Shown piece by piece: positions 25,280 to 34,433 of a stretch of 64,000 bases of DNA (its first letter is position 1; every line of letters begins with the position of its first letter). This DNA comes from Halorubrum californiense DSM 19288 (GTDB lineage Archaea > Halobacteriota > Halobacteria > Halobacteriales > Haloferacaceae), in contig NZ_AOJK01000059.1 of NCBI RefSeq assembly GCF_000336875.1, forward strand, positions 1 through 64,000, written 5' to 3'. The translations under genes were made by a program, and so were the position numbers. Below the pieces are notes generated by a model. That model worked only from the letters and a program-made list of their open reading frames with translations. It did not search any database and was not told the DNA's origin.

Positions 25280-25705
25280 ATGTACGACGATATTCTGGTG
25301 CCGACCGACGGGAGCGAGGCCGTCGACCGCGCGCTCGACCACGCTACACGGCTCGCGACGGACCACGACGCGACGCTCCACGCGCTGTACGTCGTCGACC
25401 GGCGGGTCACGGCCGCCAACTCGGGCGACCTCCACGAAGAGGTCGTCGAGGACCTCGAATCGCAGGGCGAGGCGGCGGTCGGCGCGGTCGCCGACGCGGC
25501 GAGCGAGGCCGGCCTCGACGTCGAGACCCACATCGCACACGGAACCCCGGACACGGAGATCGTCGAGTACGCCGACGAGTTCGGTATCGACGTGATCGTG
25601 ATGAGCCCGGAGGGGAAGTCGCCGCGCGAGCGGATCCGGTCGCTCGGGAGCGTCTCCGACCGCGTCGCCGACGACGCGTCCGTGCCGGTGTTCCTGATCA
25701 AGTAG
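25280..25705 (+). CDS. Universal stress protein (single UspA domain)
   Basis: A 141-residue UspA-fold protein beginning [19 protein letters not shown]. The C-terminal nucleotide loop, normally G-2x-G-9x-G-(S/T), is MSPEGKSPRERIRSLGSVSDRV near residues 108-130. The first glycines are changed, so ATP binding is less certain than in the tandem protein at 8366. The ATG at 25280 is 29 nt after an AT-rich GTTAAG. It lies about 75 bp beyond the right end of the IS element, so the insertion may have replaced its original upstream region. Confidence 0.85.
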   Translation: MYDDILVPTDGSEAVDRALDHATRLATDHDATLHALYVVDRRVTAANSGDLHEEVVEDLESQGEAAVGAVADAASEAGLDVETHIAHGTPDTEIVEYADEFGIDVIVMSPEGKSPRERIRSLGSVSDRVADDASVPVFLIK

Positions 25706-25816
25706 CCCGGTCGTCGGGCGGCGCCGACCGGGCCCGCTCGCGGGCGATCGCGGTCGACCGCGACCATGCGACGCGCGTCCGAGCCAATTAGGTGGGCCCG
25801 GGTCCGACGCTCCGGC

Positions 25817-26584
25817 ATGGAACTCACCGTGCTCGGGTCCGGCAGCGCGATGCCGGTCCCCGACCGCGCGCAGGCCGGGTACCTCCTCGACGACGGCGAC
25901 CGGTCGCTGCTCGTCGACTGCGGCAGCGGCGTCCTCCAGCGCCTCGCCGGGACGGAAACGGGCTACGAGGGCGTCTCGACCGTCCTCCTCACCCACCACC
26001 ACCTCGACCACGTCGCGGCGCTTCTTCCACTCCTGAAGGCGCGCTGGCTCGCTGGCGAGGAGCATCTGGAGGTCGTCGGCCCCGCGGGCACGAAATCGCT
26101 CGTCGACGGCCTGCTCGACGTCCACGACTACCTCGACGGGCGGATCGACCTGGCGGTCCGCGAGGTGTCGGCGTCGCGCTCGTTCGCCGCCGGCGGGTTC
26201 GGCGTGACCGCCCGCGAGGCGCGCCACTCGATGGACGGGTTCGCCTACCGGTTCTCGCCGCCGAGTTCGGACGCCGCGCCCGCCGACGGCCCGCTCGCGC
26301 TCTCGGGCGACACCGAGGCGTTCGCGGGGATGGCGCGGTTCGCGGACGGCGCCGACTGCCTCGTCCACGACTGCTCGTTCCCGGACGACGTCGACGTGTC
26401 GAACCACCCGAACCCGACGAGCCTCGGCGAGTCGCTCGCGGGCGCCGAGATCGGGACGCTCCTCCTCTCGCACCTCTACCCGCACACCGGCGGCCGCGAG
26501 CGCGAGATGGCCGAGAGCGTCCGTGAGGCGGGGTTCGACGGCGAGGTGAACGTCGCGGCCGACGGGCTCCGCGTGTCGCTGTAA
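25817..26584 (+). CDS. MBL-fold metallohydrolase (RNase Z-like)
   Basis: A 255-residue metallo-beta-lactamase-fold hydrolase. It starts MELTVLGSGSAMPVP. The zinc motif HHHLDH lies in LLTHHHLDHVAALLPLL near residue 62. Later ligands appear to be ARHSMD near 138, LSGDTEAF near 165 and LLLSHLYPH near 218. The TVLGSGSA start and order of ligands resemble RNase Z and arylsulfatase-like hydrolases. Without the RNase Z exosite a tRNA role is uncertain; phosphodiester or lactone hydrolysis is possible. TATA-like CAATTAGG is at leaderless distance. Confidence 0.82.
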   Translation: MELTVLGSGSAMPVPDRAQAGYLLDDGDRSLLVDCGSGVLQRLAGTETGYEGVSTVLLTHHHLDHVAALLPLLKARWLAGEEHLEVVGPAGTKSLVDGLLDVHDYLDGRIDLAVREVSASRSFAAGGFGVTAREARHSMDGFAYRFSPPSSDAAPADGPLALSGDTEAFAGMARFADGADCLVHDCSFPDDVDVSNHPNPTSLGESLAGAEIGTLLLSHLYPHTGGREREMAESVREAGFDGEVNVAADGLRVSL

Positions 26585-26679
26585 ATACGCTTTGGGGCGA
26601 GATCGTAACCGCCGTTCGCCCGGGTTTCGGTCGCGACGTAACCGTCTACTGTTACGCACTCGCACGATCGACCCGGATA

Positions 26680-26685
26680 TTTAAA
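26680..26685 (+). promoter_or_regulatory. TATA box of moaA
   Basis: TTTAAA within GATATTTAAACG, centred about 28 nt before the moaA ATG, consistent with a leaderless mRNA. Confidence 0.6.
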
Positions 26686-26709
26686 CGCGCGTAGTCGCTG
26701 CGATCCCCT

Positions 26710-27714
26710 ATGGCCGGCCCACTCGCGGACGACTTCGGACGGGAGGTGACGGGGGTTCGGATCTCGCTCACCGACCGGTGTAACTTCGACTGCGTCTACT
26801 GCCACAACGAGGGGCTCGGGGACACGCGCGGGCCGATGGAGCCGAGCGAGTCGGAGATGAGCGCGGACGACGTGGTCCGCTTCTTGGAGGTCGTAGAGGG
26901 GTACGGCGTCGACGCCGTGAAGTTCACCGGCGGCGAGCCGATGCTCCGGCAGGACTTGGAGGAGATCATCGAGCGCACGCCCGACTCGATGGAGGTGTCG
27001 ATGACGACGAACGGCACGTTCCTCCCCGGGCGCGCCGAGGACCTGAAGGCCGCCGGCCTCGACCGCGTCAACGTCTCGCAGGACGCGCTCGACCCGGACG
27101 ACTTCGCGGAGGTGACGAAGTCCGGCGCCTACGAGAAGGTCCTCGAAGGCGTGAAGGCCGCCGTCGACGCCGGGCTCGACCCCGTGAAGCTCAACATGGT
27201 CGTGTTCACGCACACCGCGGGCTACGTCGAGGAGATGGTCGAGCACGTCGCCGACAACGAGGGGCTCCAGCTCCAGCTCATCCAGTACATGCCGGAGCTG
27301 ACCGGCAAGCCCGAGTGGAACGTCGACATCGGGCGCGTCCACGACTGGCTCGCGGAGAAGGCGGACCGCGTCGAGCGCCGCGAGATGCACGACCGGAAGC
27401 GCTACTTCGTCGGCGAGGCGAGCGACGACGGCACGGGCGGCATGGTCGAGATCGTCGACCCCGTCGAGAACGAGGAGTTCTGCGCCAACTGCGGCCGCGT
27501 CCGCGTCACCCACGAGGGGTACCTGAAGGGGTGTCTCAACCGCAACGACGACCTCCGGTCGATGGGCGAGATGAGCCGCGAGGAGATCGCGGAGACGTTC
27601 GAGGAAGTGGTCGCGAATCGGGTGCCCTACTACGGCGAGTACCTCGTCGAGAGCGAGGACGGCGAGTACGAACTGAACGAGAAGTACCTCGGGACGCCGA
27701 GCGCGGCGGACTGA
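26710..27714 (+). CDS. moaA: GTP 3',8-cyclase MoaA
   Basis: A 334-residue radical SAM enzyme for the first step of molybdenum cofactor synthesis, converting GTP to 3',8-cyclo-GTP. The SAM cluster motif [12 protein letters not shown] (CxxxCxxC) lies at residues 24-35. [11 protein letters not shown] near 75 is the SAM-binding GGEP. The C-terminal second cluster is [19 protein letters not shown] near 258-276. The usual C-terminal Gly-Gly is not seen; the tail ends LGTPSAAD, a variation in some archaea. No other moa gene is adjacent, and an AT-rich island follows directly. Confidence 0.92.
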   Translation: MAGPLADDFGREVTGVRISLTDRCNFDCVYCHNEGLGDTRGPMEPSESEMSADDVVRFLEVVEGYGVDAVKFTGGEPMLRQDLEEIIERTPDSMEVSMTTNGTFLPGRAEDLKAAGLDRVNVSQDALDPDDFAEVTKSGAYEKVLEGVKAAVDAGLDPVKLNMVVFTHTAGYVEEMVEHVADNEGLQLQLIQYMPELTGKPEWNVDIGRVHDWLAEKADRVERREMHDRKRYFVGEASDDGTGGMVEIVDPVENEEFCANCGRVRVTHEGYLKGCLNRNDDLRSMGEMSREEIAETFEEVVANRVPYYGEYLVESEDGEYELNEKYLGTPSAAD

Positions 27715-27762
27715 ATTGGAATTTTGAGAGGCAACTATATACGAGTCATTATCTGCCTCATT

Positions 27763-28341
27763 TTAGGCGTTGAATCCGATTGTTTCCTTGACATCTGACA
27801 CAACACTTGGACAATTTGTTAAATAATATTTTATTTTTCTTCTCCAATTTTCTCTTTGGTTACTATCTTGGATGTGTGTGATATCTTCCAGAGATTGTTT
27901 AAATGCGATAAGATCAAAAGAGCCAGAATTTGTATTTTGGATTATAACATCAACAGAAAAGAAAACAAAATGCGGATTTTCAGATGTCTCATTATACTCC
28001 AAACGTAGATCTCCTCTATATTGTTCATCCAACTTTGCTTGAAGAGATGTTTCAAACGGGTTCTTTCCGTTCCCATCAAAATCAACGAGTAGTATAAGAT
28101 TCAAATCATCAATTTCGGTTGCGATCGTGCGGAATTGTTTAATTACTTCTGACTTCCCACCTTCTGACTTATACAGGTAGTCAATCTGATCACCTACCTG
28201 ATGCTGTCTGATACGAGTACTCTGGGATTCAGTGGCTAGTTGAGCATTAAAAGTATCATAATCGGAACCTCTATTATATTTATGTAAGAGTTTAAGAAAC
28301 TCTAAGTCGTGTTTTCCCTCACTAAAAATTATAGTGGACAT
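27763..28341 (-). CDS. TOPRIM-like protein of an ATPase/nuclease pair
   Basis: A 192-residue protein. The N-terminus MSTIIFSEGKHDLEFLKLL fits the TOPRIM Glu motif (EGKxD), and LNLILLVDFDGNGKNPF near residues 87-103 fits the DxD motif. The start at 28341 is one base after the ATPase stop, so the two are coupled; an upstream ATG at 28398 would overlap it. Codon use is AT-rich and the protein much less acidic than its neighbours, which suggests recent transfer. Partners of this sort occur in PARIS (AriB, DUF4435), RloAB and split OLD systems. The exact family is uncertain. Confidence 0.65.
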   Translation of the reverse strand: MSTIIFSEGKHDLEFLKLLHKYNRGSDYDTFNAQLATESQSTRIRQHQVGDQIDYLYKSEGGKSEVIKQFRTIATEIDDLNLILLVDFDGNGKNPFETSLQAKLDEQYRGDLRLEYNETSENPHFVFFSVDVIIQNTNSGSFDLIAFKQSLEDITHIQDSNQRENWRRKIKYYLTNCPSVVSDVKETIGFNA

Positions 28342-28342
28342 C

Positions 28343-29665
28343 CTATATCCCCCTGAGATCTGAATTAAGCTCTTGTACCTCTTCTTTACCTTGTTCATAG
28401 CCCAATTCTCTGTGGATTTTTCCGGTCATCTGTATTATTTGGAAGTTGGAACGGAGATATTCTCCATGTGACTCCTCTAAGGGATCGGATAGGAATCCTT
28501 CAATCATATCTAAATTATGCGTTGTTATGAATAATTGAATATTTTCTTCCTTGGCGAGTTTAATTAGCTGCCTAATTAATTTTTCAACATATCCTGGATG
28601 CATATGAACATCTGGTTCTTCCAAGAGCAGTACGTTCTCAGTCGTCCGATTGTCAAAAAGATGCCATAAACAACCAATGATGCTTTTAAACCCATCTCCC
28701 ATAAATTCATATGGAACTTCGTGTTTTGAGCCATTCTCTGTGTATACGATCTTATTAAATGAAAAGTCATTCAGATTGTTTATTATATCTGATCTTTTGA
28801 GAAAGTCTTCAATGTCACTAGCTATTATAGCTGATCGATCTTCCGAAAGTGAAGTCTTGTGAGAATCCAGTTTGGGATCTCTAATTAATGAAACTCCTTC
28901 TACCTCTCTCGGATCATCCCCAACGAACTGATCACCACCAAAGCGCGGCGCAAGTAACCTTCTAAAATCATGTGAGAGTGTATTGCGTATATTCTTGTCA
29001 TCCTCTTCTGAAAATGATTCAATCTGTATGTTTTGTATTGCCCGATCGATAGATCGGTCTACAGCCTTCCTCCGGATATTATGATATCCATTCCCAAGGT
29101 GAATATATGGATACATATCTCCATCAATCTCAAGAACAATCATACTATCTTTCATATTAGATATTATTTCTTCTTCAGAGAGATTCGCAATAACCTCGGA
29201 CATAATTTCTTCTGTGTCATCTCGTATATTGCTCACTGTCTGAGCTATCTCAAGATTTGTCACTTCTGTTCCAACAGCCATTGGATATCCTTCATTTATT
29301 TCAAGAACATCATTTATAATATTCATTGAATAATTAAGAACCTCAGAATCATTTGGTTGCCTCAGACCAATATCATCATGAATTGTATTTGAATTAGAAT
29401 TACTATCATATGAGTCGAGTGTCATTTGCCCTTTGCGATATTCACATTCAATTGAGCCTGCCCCACTTCCCTCATTTATGATTTTATCAAGGTTTCCGCG
29501 TAGCTGTTCAATATTACTTGGATTGAATAGGAGGTCGATTGACTCAAGCAGAGAAGTCTTGCCCACATTATTCCTACCGGTAATTAGGTTGATCTGCGTT
29601 GGGTTCAATTCTATCTCATTAATACTTTTTATACCGCCAACTCGAAGGCGCTCAATAGTAGTCAT
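28343..29665 (-). CDS. AAA_15/AAA_21 ATPase, defence-associated type
   Basis: A 440-residue OLD/SMC-like ATPase. It opens MTTIERLRVGGIKSINEIEL, followed by Walker A TGRNNVGKTSLLES (about residues 29-42). A long variable helical middle follows, then the ABC-like Walker B VLLLEEPDVHMHPGYVEKL near 345 and the switch histidine FITTHNLDMIEGF near 375. Such ATPases with a TOPRIM partner sense phage proteins or DNA ends. The gene is strongly AT-rich relative to the window. It shares an operon with the downstream TOPRIM-like gene, and its start lies about 60 bp from the tRNA-Arg 3' end. Confidence 0.8.
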   Translation of the reverse strand: MTTIERLRVGGIKSINEIELNPTQINLITGRNNVGKTSLLESIDLLFNPSNIEQLRGNLDKIINEGSGAGSIECEYRKGQMTLDSYDSNSNSNTIHDDIGLRQPNDSEVLNYSMNIINDVLEINEGYPMAVGTEVTNLEIAQTVSNIRDDTEEIMSEVIANLSEEEIISNMKDSMIVLEIDGDMYPYIHLGNGYHNIRRKAVDRSIDRAIQNIQIESFSEEDDKNIRNTLSHDFRRLLAPRFGGDQFVGDDPREVEGVSLIRDPKLDSHKTSLSEDRSAIIASDIEDFLKRSDIINNLNDFSFNKIVYTENGSKHEVPYEFMGDGFKSIIGCLWHLFDNRTTENVLLLEEPDVHMHPGYVEKLIRQLIKLAKEENIQLFITTHNLDMIEGFLSDPLEESHGEYLRSNFQIIQMTGKIHRELGYEQGKEEVQELNSDLRGI

Positions 29666-29723
29666 TGACCGAATGATTAGCAAAACAGCTCTTTCAGTTC
29701 TTTGGTATTATAAGAAGCAGGAA

Positions 29724-29798
29724 CGAGCACGGTGGGATTCGAACCCACGACCATCGGATTAGAAGTCCGACGCTCTATCCTGGCTGAGCTACGTGCCC
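29724..29798 (-). tRNA. tRNA-Arg (anticodon UCU)
   Basis: A 75-nt cloverleaf on the minus strand. Acceptor GGGCACG pairs with CGTGCTC (one G-U). The D arm is GCTC/GAGC. The anticodon stem is TCGGA/TCCGA with loop CTTCTAA, giving TCT. The T arm is GTGGG/CCCAC with TTCGAAT, and the discriminator is G. No CCA is encoded. No intron is visible. Confidence 0.95.
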
Positions 29799-29822
29799 TC
29801 ATCAACTCCTGATCCCCCGAGT

Positions 29823-29830
29823 CTAAAAAA
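29823..29830 (-). promoter_or_regulatory. TATA box of tRNA-Arg
   Basis: CTAAAAAA on the plus strand (TTTTTTAG on the gene strand), centred about 28 nt upstream of the tRNA 5' end. Confidence 0.6.
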
Positions 29831-29906
29831 CGCCCGCGGTTCGCCGCGGGGCGCTCGGGACTGCCCAACAGCAGACCTAAGTCCGCGAGCGGAGTAGCCG
29901 CCGGTA

Positions 29907-30494
29907 ATGAACGTCATCGGAACCGTCGGCCTCCCCGGCAGCGGGAAGGGGGAGGCGGCGAACGTGGCCGAGGCGGCCGGCATCCCCGTCGTCGTCATGG
30001 GCGACGTGATCCGCGCCGAGTGCCGCCGCCGCGGGCTCGACCCGGCGGAACACCACGGACGGATGGCCGGCACGCTCCGCGAAGAGGAGGGCGACGACGC
30101 CATCGCCGCGCGGACGCTCCCGCGGATTCGGGAGGCCGCGGCCGAGAGCGCCCGCGACGAGACCGTCCTCGTGGACGGCCTCCGCTCGACCGTCGAGCTG
30201 GAACGCTTCCGCGAGGCGTTCGGCGACGACTTCACGCTCGTCGCGATCCGCGCGCCCTTCGAACTGCGCGCCGAGCGACTGGGCGAGCGCGGCCGCGACG
30301 ACTCCGACTCCGACTTGGAGGCGCTGCGCGAGCGCGACGCCCGCGAGGTCGACCTCGGCCTCGGCGAGACCCTCGAATTGGCCGACGTCGAGATCGACAA
30401 CACCGACAGCCTCGCCGCGTTCCGCGACCGCGTCCGCGAGGTGCTGGGGGTCGACGACGCTGAACCGCCCGAGGCCGGAGGTGACGGCGCGTGA
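29907..30494 (+). CDS. UPF0200 nucleoside/nucleotide kinase-like protein
   Basis: A 195-residue P-loop protein. Walker A is GLPGSGKGEAANVAE at residues 8-22, as in adenylate kinase and dephospho-CoA kinase relatives. LVDGLRSTVELERF near 92 supplies the Walker B-like region, and the LID analogue is RAERLGERGRDDSDSD near 130. This is the archaeal UPF0200 family, whose substrate is not established. It overlaps the UPF0201 gene by four bases, a pairing I associate with archaeal genomes. The C-terminal tail is acidic. Confidence 0.85.
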   Translation: MNVIGTVGLPGSGKGEAANVAEAAGIPVVVMGDVIRAECRRRGLDPAEHHGRMAGTLREEEGDDAIAARTLPRIREAAAESARDETVLVDGLRSTVELERFREAFGDDFTLVAIRAPFELRAERLGERGRDDSDSDLEALRERDAREVDLGLGETLELADVEIDNTDSLAAFRDRVREVLGVDDAEPPEAGGDGA

Positions 30495-30943
30495 TCTACA
30501 GCGTCGACGTCCGGATCGAGGTCCCGGTCAACGACACGGAGGTGACCGACCGGGTCGCGGACGCGGTCGAGAACGTCTTCCCGGACGCCGAGCCGGTCCA
30601 CGAGGACGGGCGGCTCGTCTCCGAGACGCACAGCCTCGACGCCTTCTCCGACGTGCTCCACGAGCAGGAGATCCTCGACACCGCCCGCCGCGTGTTCCGG
30701 CAGAACCGCACCGAGGAGGGGTTCGCCTTCTCGCTGAAGAAGCAGGCGGCGCTCGAGGGCGTCGTCAACTTCGCGGTCGGCGAGCCGGACGAACTCGGCG
30801 AGATAGCCGTCGACGTGCGCGTCCGCGAGCCGGACGTGGAGTCGTTCATCGACTACGTCGCGCCCGAGACGGACGAGGGCCAGCCCGTCGACCCGGTCCG
30901 CGAGTACGGCGACCGCTTCGATCCCGAGGACGAGGTGTACTGA
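30491..30943 (+). CDS. UPF0201 family protein
   Basis: A 150-residue protein starting MIYSVDVRIEVPVNDTEVTD, with the family's central stretch ARRVFRQNRTEEGFAFSLKKQAALEG (about residues 75-100). UPF0201 proteins resemble an RNA-binding fold and are often annotated as RNA-binding; the role is unknown. The GTG start overlaps the stop of the UPF0200 gene, so the two are translated together. Confidence 0.85.
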   Translation: MIYSVDVRIEVPVNDTEVTDRVADAVENVFPDAEPVHEDGRLVSETHSLDAFSDVLHEQEILDTARRVFRQNRTEEGFAFSLKKQAALEGVVNFAVGEPDELGEIAVDVRVREPDVESFIDYVAPETDEGQPVDPVREYGDRFDPEDEVY

Positions 30944-30977
30944 AGCCGGTTCGGTTCGTCGGCTATCGACGCGTCGC

Positions 30978-31583
30978 TCACTCGGCCGTGGCCCCGGCCG
31001 CGGCCCCGCCGACGGCGCCGAAGACGGCCGGGTAGACGAGCCCAGCGAGCAGCACCGCCGTGACGAGCGTCGGCGCGACGCTCGCGCCGTCGCCGACGGC
31101 GTACCGGAACAGGAAGGCGCCGATCACGGCGAGCGGGAGGTAGCCGGCGACCGCGAGCGCGCCGGACTGCGCCCCGTCAACGGGCGTCGTCGCGCCCGCA
31201 GCGCGCGCTATCGCGACACCGGCGACGATGAGCAGCAGCGGCGGCACGACGGACAGATAGGTGAACCCGCCGTCGCTTTGCGAGATGAAGTTCACCGACT
31301 GGGCGGCGTCGATCAGCGACGGCACCTCGACGTCGACGAAGTGCGCGTTGTAGAACACCCAACCGACGCCTCGCCAGACGGAGATGGTGTCGCCGCCGAA
31401 CAGGTCGGCGAAAAAGTTGATCCCGGACAGTCCCTCCTCGACCCGGCCGCTCTGCGTGACGTAGACGACGAGGTAGCCGAGGACGTACGAGATCGCCCCC
31501 GCGGCCGCCCCGACGACCGCGCTGCGGCCGAGGTCGCTTCCCGCGCCTGTCGCGCTCGCTCCGCCGCTGGCTGGTGAAGACAT
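30978..31583 (-). CDS. Haloarchaeal multipass membrane protein
   Basis: A 201-residue protein with about five hydrophobic helices (residues about 22-45, 105-128, 138-160 and 165-195, plus one weaker). The extracytoplasmic loop contains FNAHFVDVEVPSLIDAAQS-like sequence (about 75-100). It resembles a conserved haloarchaeal DUF family with no known role. The ATG at 31583 is chosen because TATA-like GCGTAAGTG is 27 nt upstream; the open frame beyond is rejected. It is convergent with UPF0201. Confidence 0.7.
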   Translation of the reverse strand: MSSPASGGASATGAGSDLGRSAVVGAAAGAISYVLGYLVVYVTQSGRVEEGLSGINFFADLFGGDTISVWRGVGWVFYNAHFVDVEVPSLIDAAQSVNFISQSDGGFTYLSVVPPLLLIVAGVAIARAAGATTPVDGAQSGALAVAGYLPLAVIGAFLFRYAVGDGASVAPTLVTAVLLAGLVYPAVFGAVGGAAAGATAE

Positions 31584-31692
31584 GCGCCCGGTATCGTTTC
31601 GGACGGCGTAAGTGTTTGTTGGGTCGTAACGAATCCGGAAATCAGCGCCGTGGAGAGTGTAATAAACCCGTTCCCGCCGGAAGCGCGTCGGA

Positions 31693-32286
31693 TCAGGCGG
31701 TCGCCTCCCGCCACTCATCTCGCGAGATCGTGTACCGGACCTCGTCGTGGACGCTGTCGTCGAAGAACGTCAGGTGGTTCCGGAGCAACCCCTCGCGCCG
31801 GCCGCCGAAGCGATCGACGTACTTCTCGATGGCCCGCCGCGACTGCTCGTTGTCGGGGTGGTGGCTCACGGCGACGATGTCCAGGTCGAGGTCGTCGAAC
31901 GCGACCTCGACGAGCGCGGCGGCGCGCTCGCCGGAGTAGCCGCGGCCCCAGAACCCCTTCCGAAGCCACGTGCCGAGGACGGCGGTTCGCTTCTCCCAGT
32001 CGACCTCGAAGCCGCCGAAGCCGGCGATCTCGCCCGCGCCGTCCTCGCCCTCGCGGGGGCGGATGACGTAGCTCGCGGCCTCGTTCTCCTCGAACCGCTC
32101 GCGGCCGCGTTCGAGGAACTCCAGCGTCTCCTTCTTCGTCTCGTGGGGGTCCCACGGGACGTACTCGGCCACCTCGTCGATGCCGGGGTCCGACGAGCAG
32201 ATCCGGTAGCACTCGTCGAGGTCGACGTTCTCGGGACTCCGCACCGCCAGCCGAAGCCGGTCCGTCTCGATTGTCTCGGGGAACAC
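31693..32286 (-). CDS. GNAT acetyltransferase (RimJ/RimL type)
   Basis: A 197-residue GNAT protein. The N-terminal ETDRLRLAVRSPENVD strand is typical of RimJ/RimL relatives. The acetyl-CoA loop is LRKGFWGRGYSGERAAALVE near residues 118-136, and VSHHPDNEQSRRAIEKYVDRFG near 145-166 is the C-terminal Asn/Ser region. It probably acetylates an N-terminal amine or small molecule. GTG 32286 is at leaderless distance from TATA-like GGATAAAC. Confidence 0.87.
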   Translation of the reverse strand: MFPETIETDRLRLAVRSPENVDLDECYRICSSDPGIDEVAEYVPWDPHETKKETLEFLERGRERFEENEAASYVIRPREGEDGAGEIAGFGGFEVDWEKRTAVLGTWLRKGFWGRGYSGERAAALVEVAFDDLDLDIVAVSHHPDNEQSRRAIEKYVDRFGGRREGLLRNHLTFFDDSVHDEVRYTISRDEWREATA

Positions 32287-32376
32287 GTCGAAGGAGTCGT
32301 CGTCGCCCGGATAAACTCCATCGCCGGCACGAGGGTCAGTGGCACAGCCACCGCCCGGCGACGACCTCCTCCCCGA

Positions 32377-33309
32377 CTACGCGTCGAGCGCGTCGGCGAG
32401 GTCGTCGCCGACGCTCGCGATCGCCTCGCGGGCGCGGTCGACCTCCTGCATCGTCATGAACCCGTGAACCATCGACGGGTAGTTCTCGTACCGCGTCGCG
32501 ACGCCGTCGGCGACGAGTTTCTCCGCGTACGCCTTCCCGCCGTCGCGGAGGGGGTCGAAGCCCGCGGTGACGACCGTCGCGGGCGCGACGTCAGAGAGGT
32601 CGCCGGCGTTGATCGGGTCAGCGTACGGGTTCCGGCGGTGGATCTCGTTCCGGTAGTACGCCGCCGAGAACCACTCGATGTCCGCCTGTGAGAGGACGGT
32701 CCCGGCGTGTTCGCGGACCGACTCCTGTTCGGGGTCGGTGCCGACTCCCGGATAGAGGAGGGCCTGATGTGCGATCTCGGGACCGTCCCGCTCGGCGGCC
32801 ATGAGCGCGGTCACCGCGGCGAGATTCCCGCCCGCGGAGTCGCCGGCGACCGCGAGGTCGCCAGTTCCGCGGAGCCGCTCCGTCGAGTCCGCCGCCCACT
32901 CGACGGCGGCGTACGCGTCCTCGACCGCGGCCGGGAACGGGTGTTCGGGCGCGAGGCGGTACTCGACCGACAGCACGGCGAAGCCGCTCTCCCGCGTGAG
33001 GTGTCGGCAGAGCCAGTCGTGCGTCTCGACGCTTCCGAGGACGAACCCGCCGCCGTGGAAGAAGACGACGGTCGGAAACGGGGGCTCCCCCTCGGGGCGA
33101 TACAGCCGGGCATCGAGATCGTCCTCAGGACCTGGGAGGGAGACCGACTCCGTCGCGCCGACGCTCGGCGGGTTGCGGTTCTGAAGCCGCGTCAGGGGGT
33201 CGGTCAGGAGTCGGAGCAGTTTCAGCTTGTAGCGTCCGTGCGGGAGGGGAATCCGCGACTGGCGGGCCGCGGCGCGCTTCGCTTGGGGATCGATCTGGTC
33301 GGCGCTCAC
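32377..33309 (-). CDS. Alpha/beta hydrolase, HSL/esterase family
   Basis: A 310-residue hydrolase of the hormone-sensitive lipase group. The oxyanion motif HGGGFVLGS lies near residues 84-92. The nucleophile elbow GDSAGGNLAAV is near 158, the acid in AGFDPLRDGG near 252 and the His in MVHGFMTM near 285. It hydrolyses carboxyl esters; the natural substrate is unknown. The start at 33309 is the first ATG/GTG of the frame; no TATA box was obvious. Confidence 0.9.
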   Translation of the reverse strand: MSADQIDPQAKRAAARQSRIPLPHGRYKLKLLRLLTDPLTRLQNRNPPSVGATESVSLPGPEDDLDARLYRPEGEPPFPTVVFFHGGGFVLGSVETHDWLCRHLTRESGFAVLSVEYRLAPEHPFPAAVEDAYAAVEWAADSTERLRGTGDLAVAGDSAGGNLAAVTALMAAERDGPEIAHQALLYPGVGTDPEQESVREHAGTVLSQADIEWFSAAYYRNEIHRRNPYADPINAGDLSDVAPATVVTAGFDPLRDGGKAYAEKLVADGVATRYENYPSMVHGFMTMQEVDRAREAIASVGDDLADALDA

Positions 33310-33394
33310 GCCGCGGGAGTCGTCGGCCCGTCGACAAGACGGTTGCGGCGGGGGCAGGGGCGGAGGCGATGCCGGGTGGATCTCGTCGCGGCCG

Positions 33395-34315
33395 TCAGCC
33401 GACGACGCCGGCCGCCCGAAGCTCCTCGCGGATCGCGTCGCGTTTCACTAGCCCGAACCCGACGCAGATGATCAGGAAACCGGCGACCGTAGTGAGGGTG
33501 ATCCCTTCGTCGAGGAGGAACCAGCCGACAAGGGCGGCGAACACCGGCGCGACGTAGGAGACGAGGTTGATCTCGATCGGGCCGAGTCGGTCGAGCAGGT
33601 CGAAGTAGATGAGGAAGCCGAGCCCGCTGGCGACGACCGAGAGGTAGCCCAAGGCGAGCAGCGACTCCGTCGTCCAGACCGCGTCGGCGACCGACTCGCC
33701 GAGCGCGAACCCGACCAGGTGAGTGAGGCCGGCGCCGAGCAGCATCGACCACGCCTCCATCGTCTCGATGGCGATGTCGGCCTCGGAGGCGCGCGAGAGG
33801 ACGGAGCCGAGCGCGAACGAGGCGGCCGCGAGCAACACGAGCAGCTTCGCGACCGTGCCGCCGCCGGTCAGGTTCGCGGGGTCCGGGTTCGCGAGGACGA
33901 CCGCGCCGACGAGGCCGATCCCGAGCCCGAGCGCGCCGACGGCGGTCAGCCGCTCGGCGGGGAGGAAGGCGCGTGCGAAGACGGTGGTCAGGAGCGGCGA
34001 GAGACTGACGATGACGGCCGCGACGGCGCTCGTCACCGCCGGGTCGGTCTCGCCGAGGAACAGGAACGAGTGGTACGCGGCGATGATGAACACGGCGCCG
34101 GAGGCGACTTCCAGCCACTGGTCGCGGCCGCGGGGAATCGGGTCGTCGACCGCGTACGCGGCGTAGGCCAGCATCACGACGCCCGCCACGTCGTACCGGA
34201 GCGCGGCGAACGTCACCGGCGGGAAGTACGCCAGCCCCGCCTTGATCGCGACGAACGCGGACCCCCACACGGCGGCGAGGACGAGGAACAGCGAGAGGTT
34301 TCTGAGGCGGCTCAC
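33395..34315 (-). CDS. EamA/DMT family transporter
   Basis: A 306-residue protein with ten hydrophobic helices in two EamA repeats. Helix 1 is LFLVLAAVWGSAFVAIKAGL. The second repeat begins LLVLLAAASFALGSVLSR near residue 150. DMT proteins export metabolites such as amino acids or take up small solutes; direction and substrate are unknown. GTG 34315 is preferred over ATG 34342 because the TATA-like CAAAAGG is centred on 34342, 27 nt upstream of 34315. The longer start would overlap that box. Confidence 0.87.
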   Translation of the reverse strand: MSRLRNLSLFLVLAAVWGSAFVAIKAGLAYFPPVTFAALRYDVAGVVMLAYAAYAVDDPIPRGRDQWLEVASGAVFIIAAYHSFLFLGETDPAVTSAVAAVIVSLSPLLTTVFARAFLPAERLTAVGALGLGIGLVGAVVLANPDPANLTGGGTVAKLLVLLAAASFALGSVLSRASEADIAIETMEAWSMLLGAGLTHLVGFALGESVADAVWTTESLLALGYLSVVASGLGFLIYFDLLDRLGPIEINLVSYVAPVFAALVGWFLLDEGITLTTVAGFLIICVGFGLVKRDAIREELRAAGVVG

Positions 34316-34433
34316 GTCCGCCCTCTTCCGTCGGCGCGTCAAAAGGTTCCGGAAACGGCCGCGTTCGCTGGATTCGAACGATAGTGTAAGATGTTACCAA
34401 ACAAGGTAGGAAGCCGCTACCGGACGGGGACCG

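Noticed and set aside
27715-29798. Site-specific integration of the AT-rich island into tRNA-Arg
   Set aside because: I found no direct copy of the tRNA 3' end at the far border near moaA and no integrase, so an att-flanked element is not supported.
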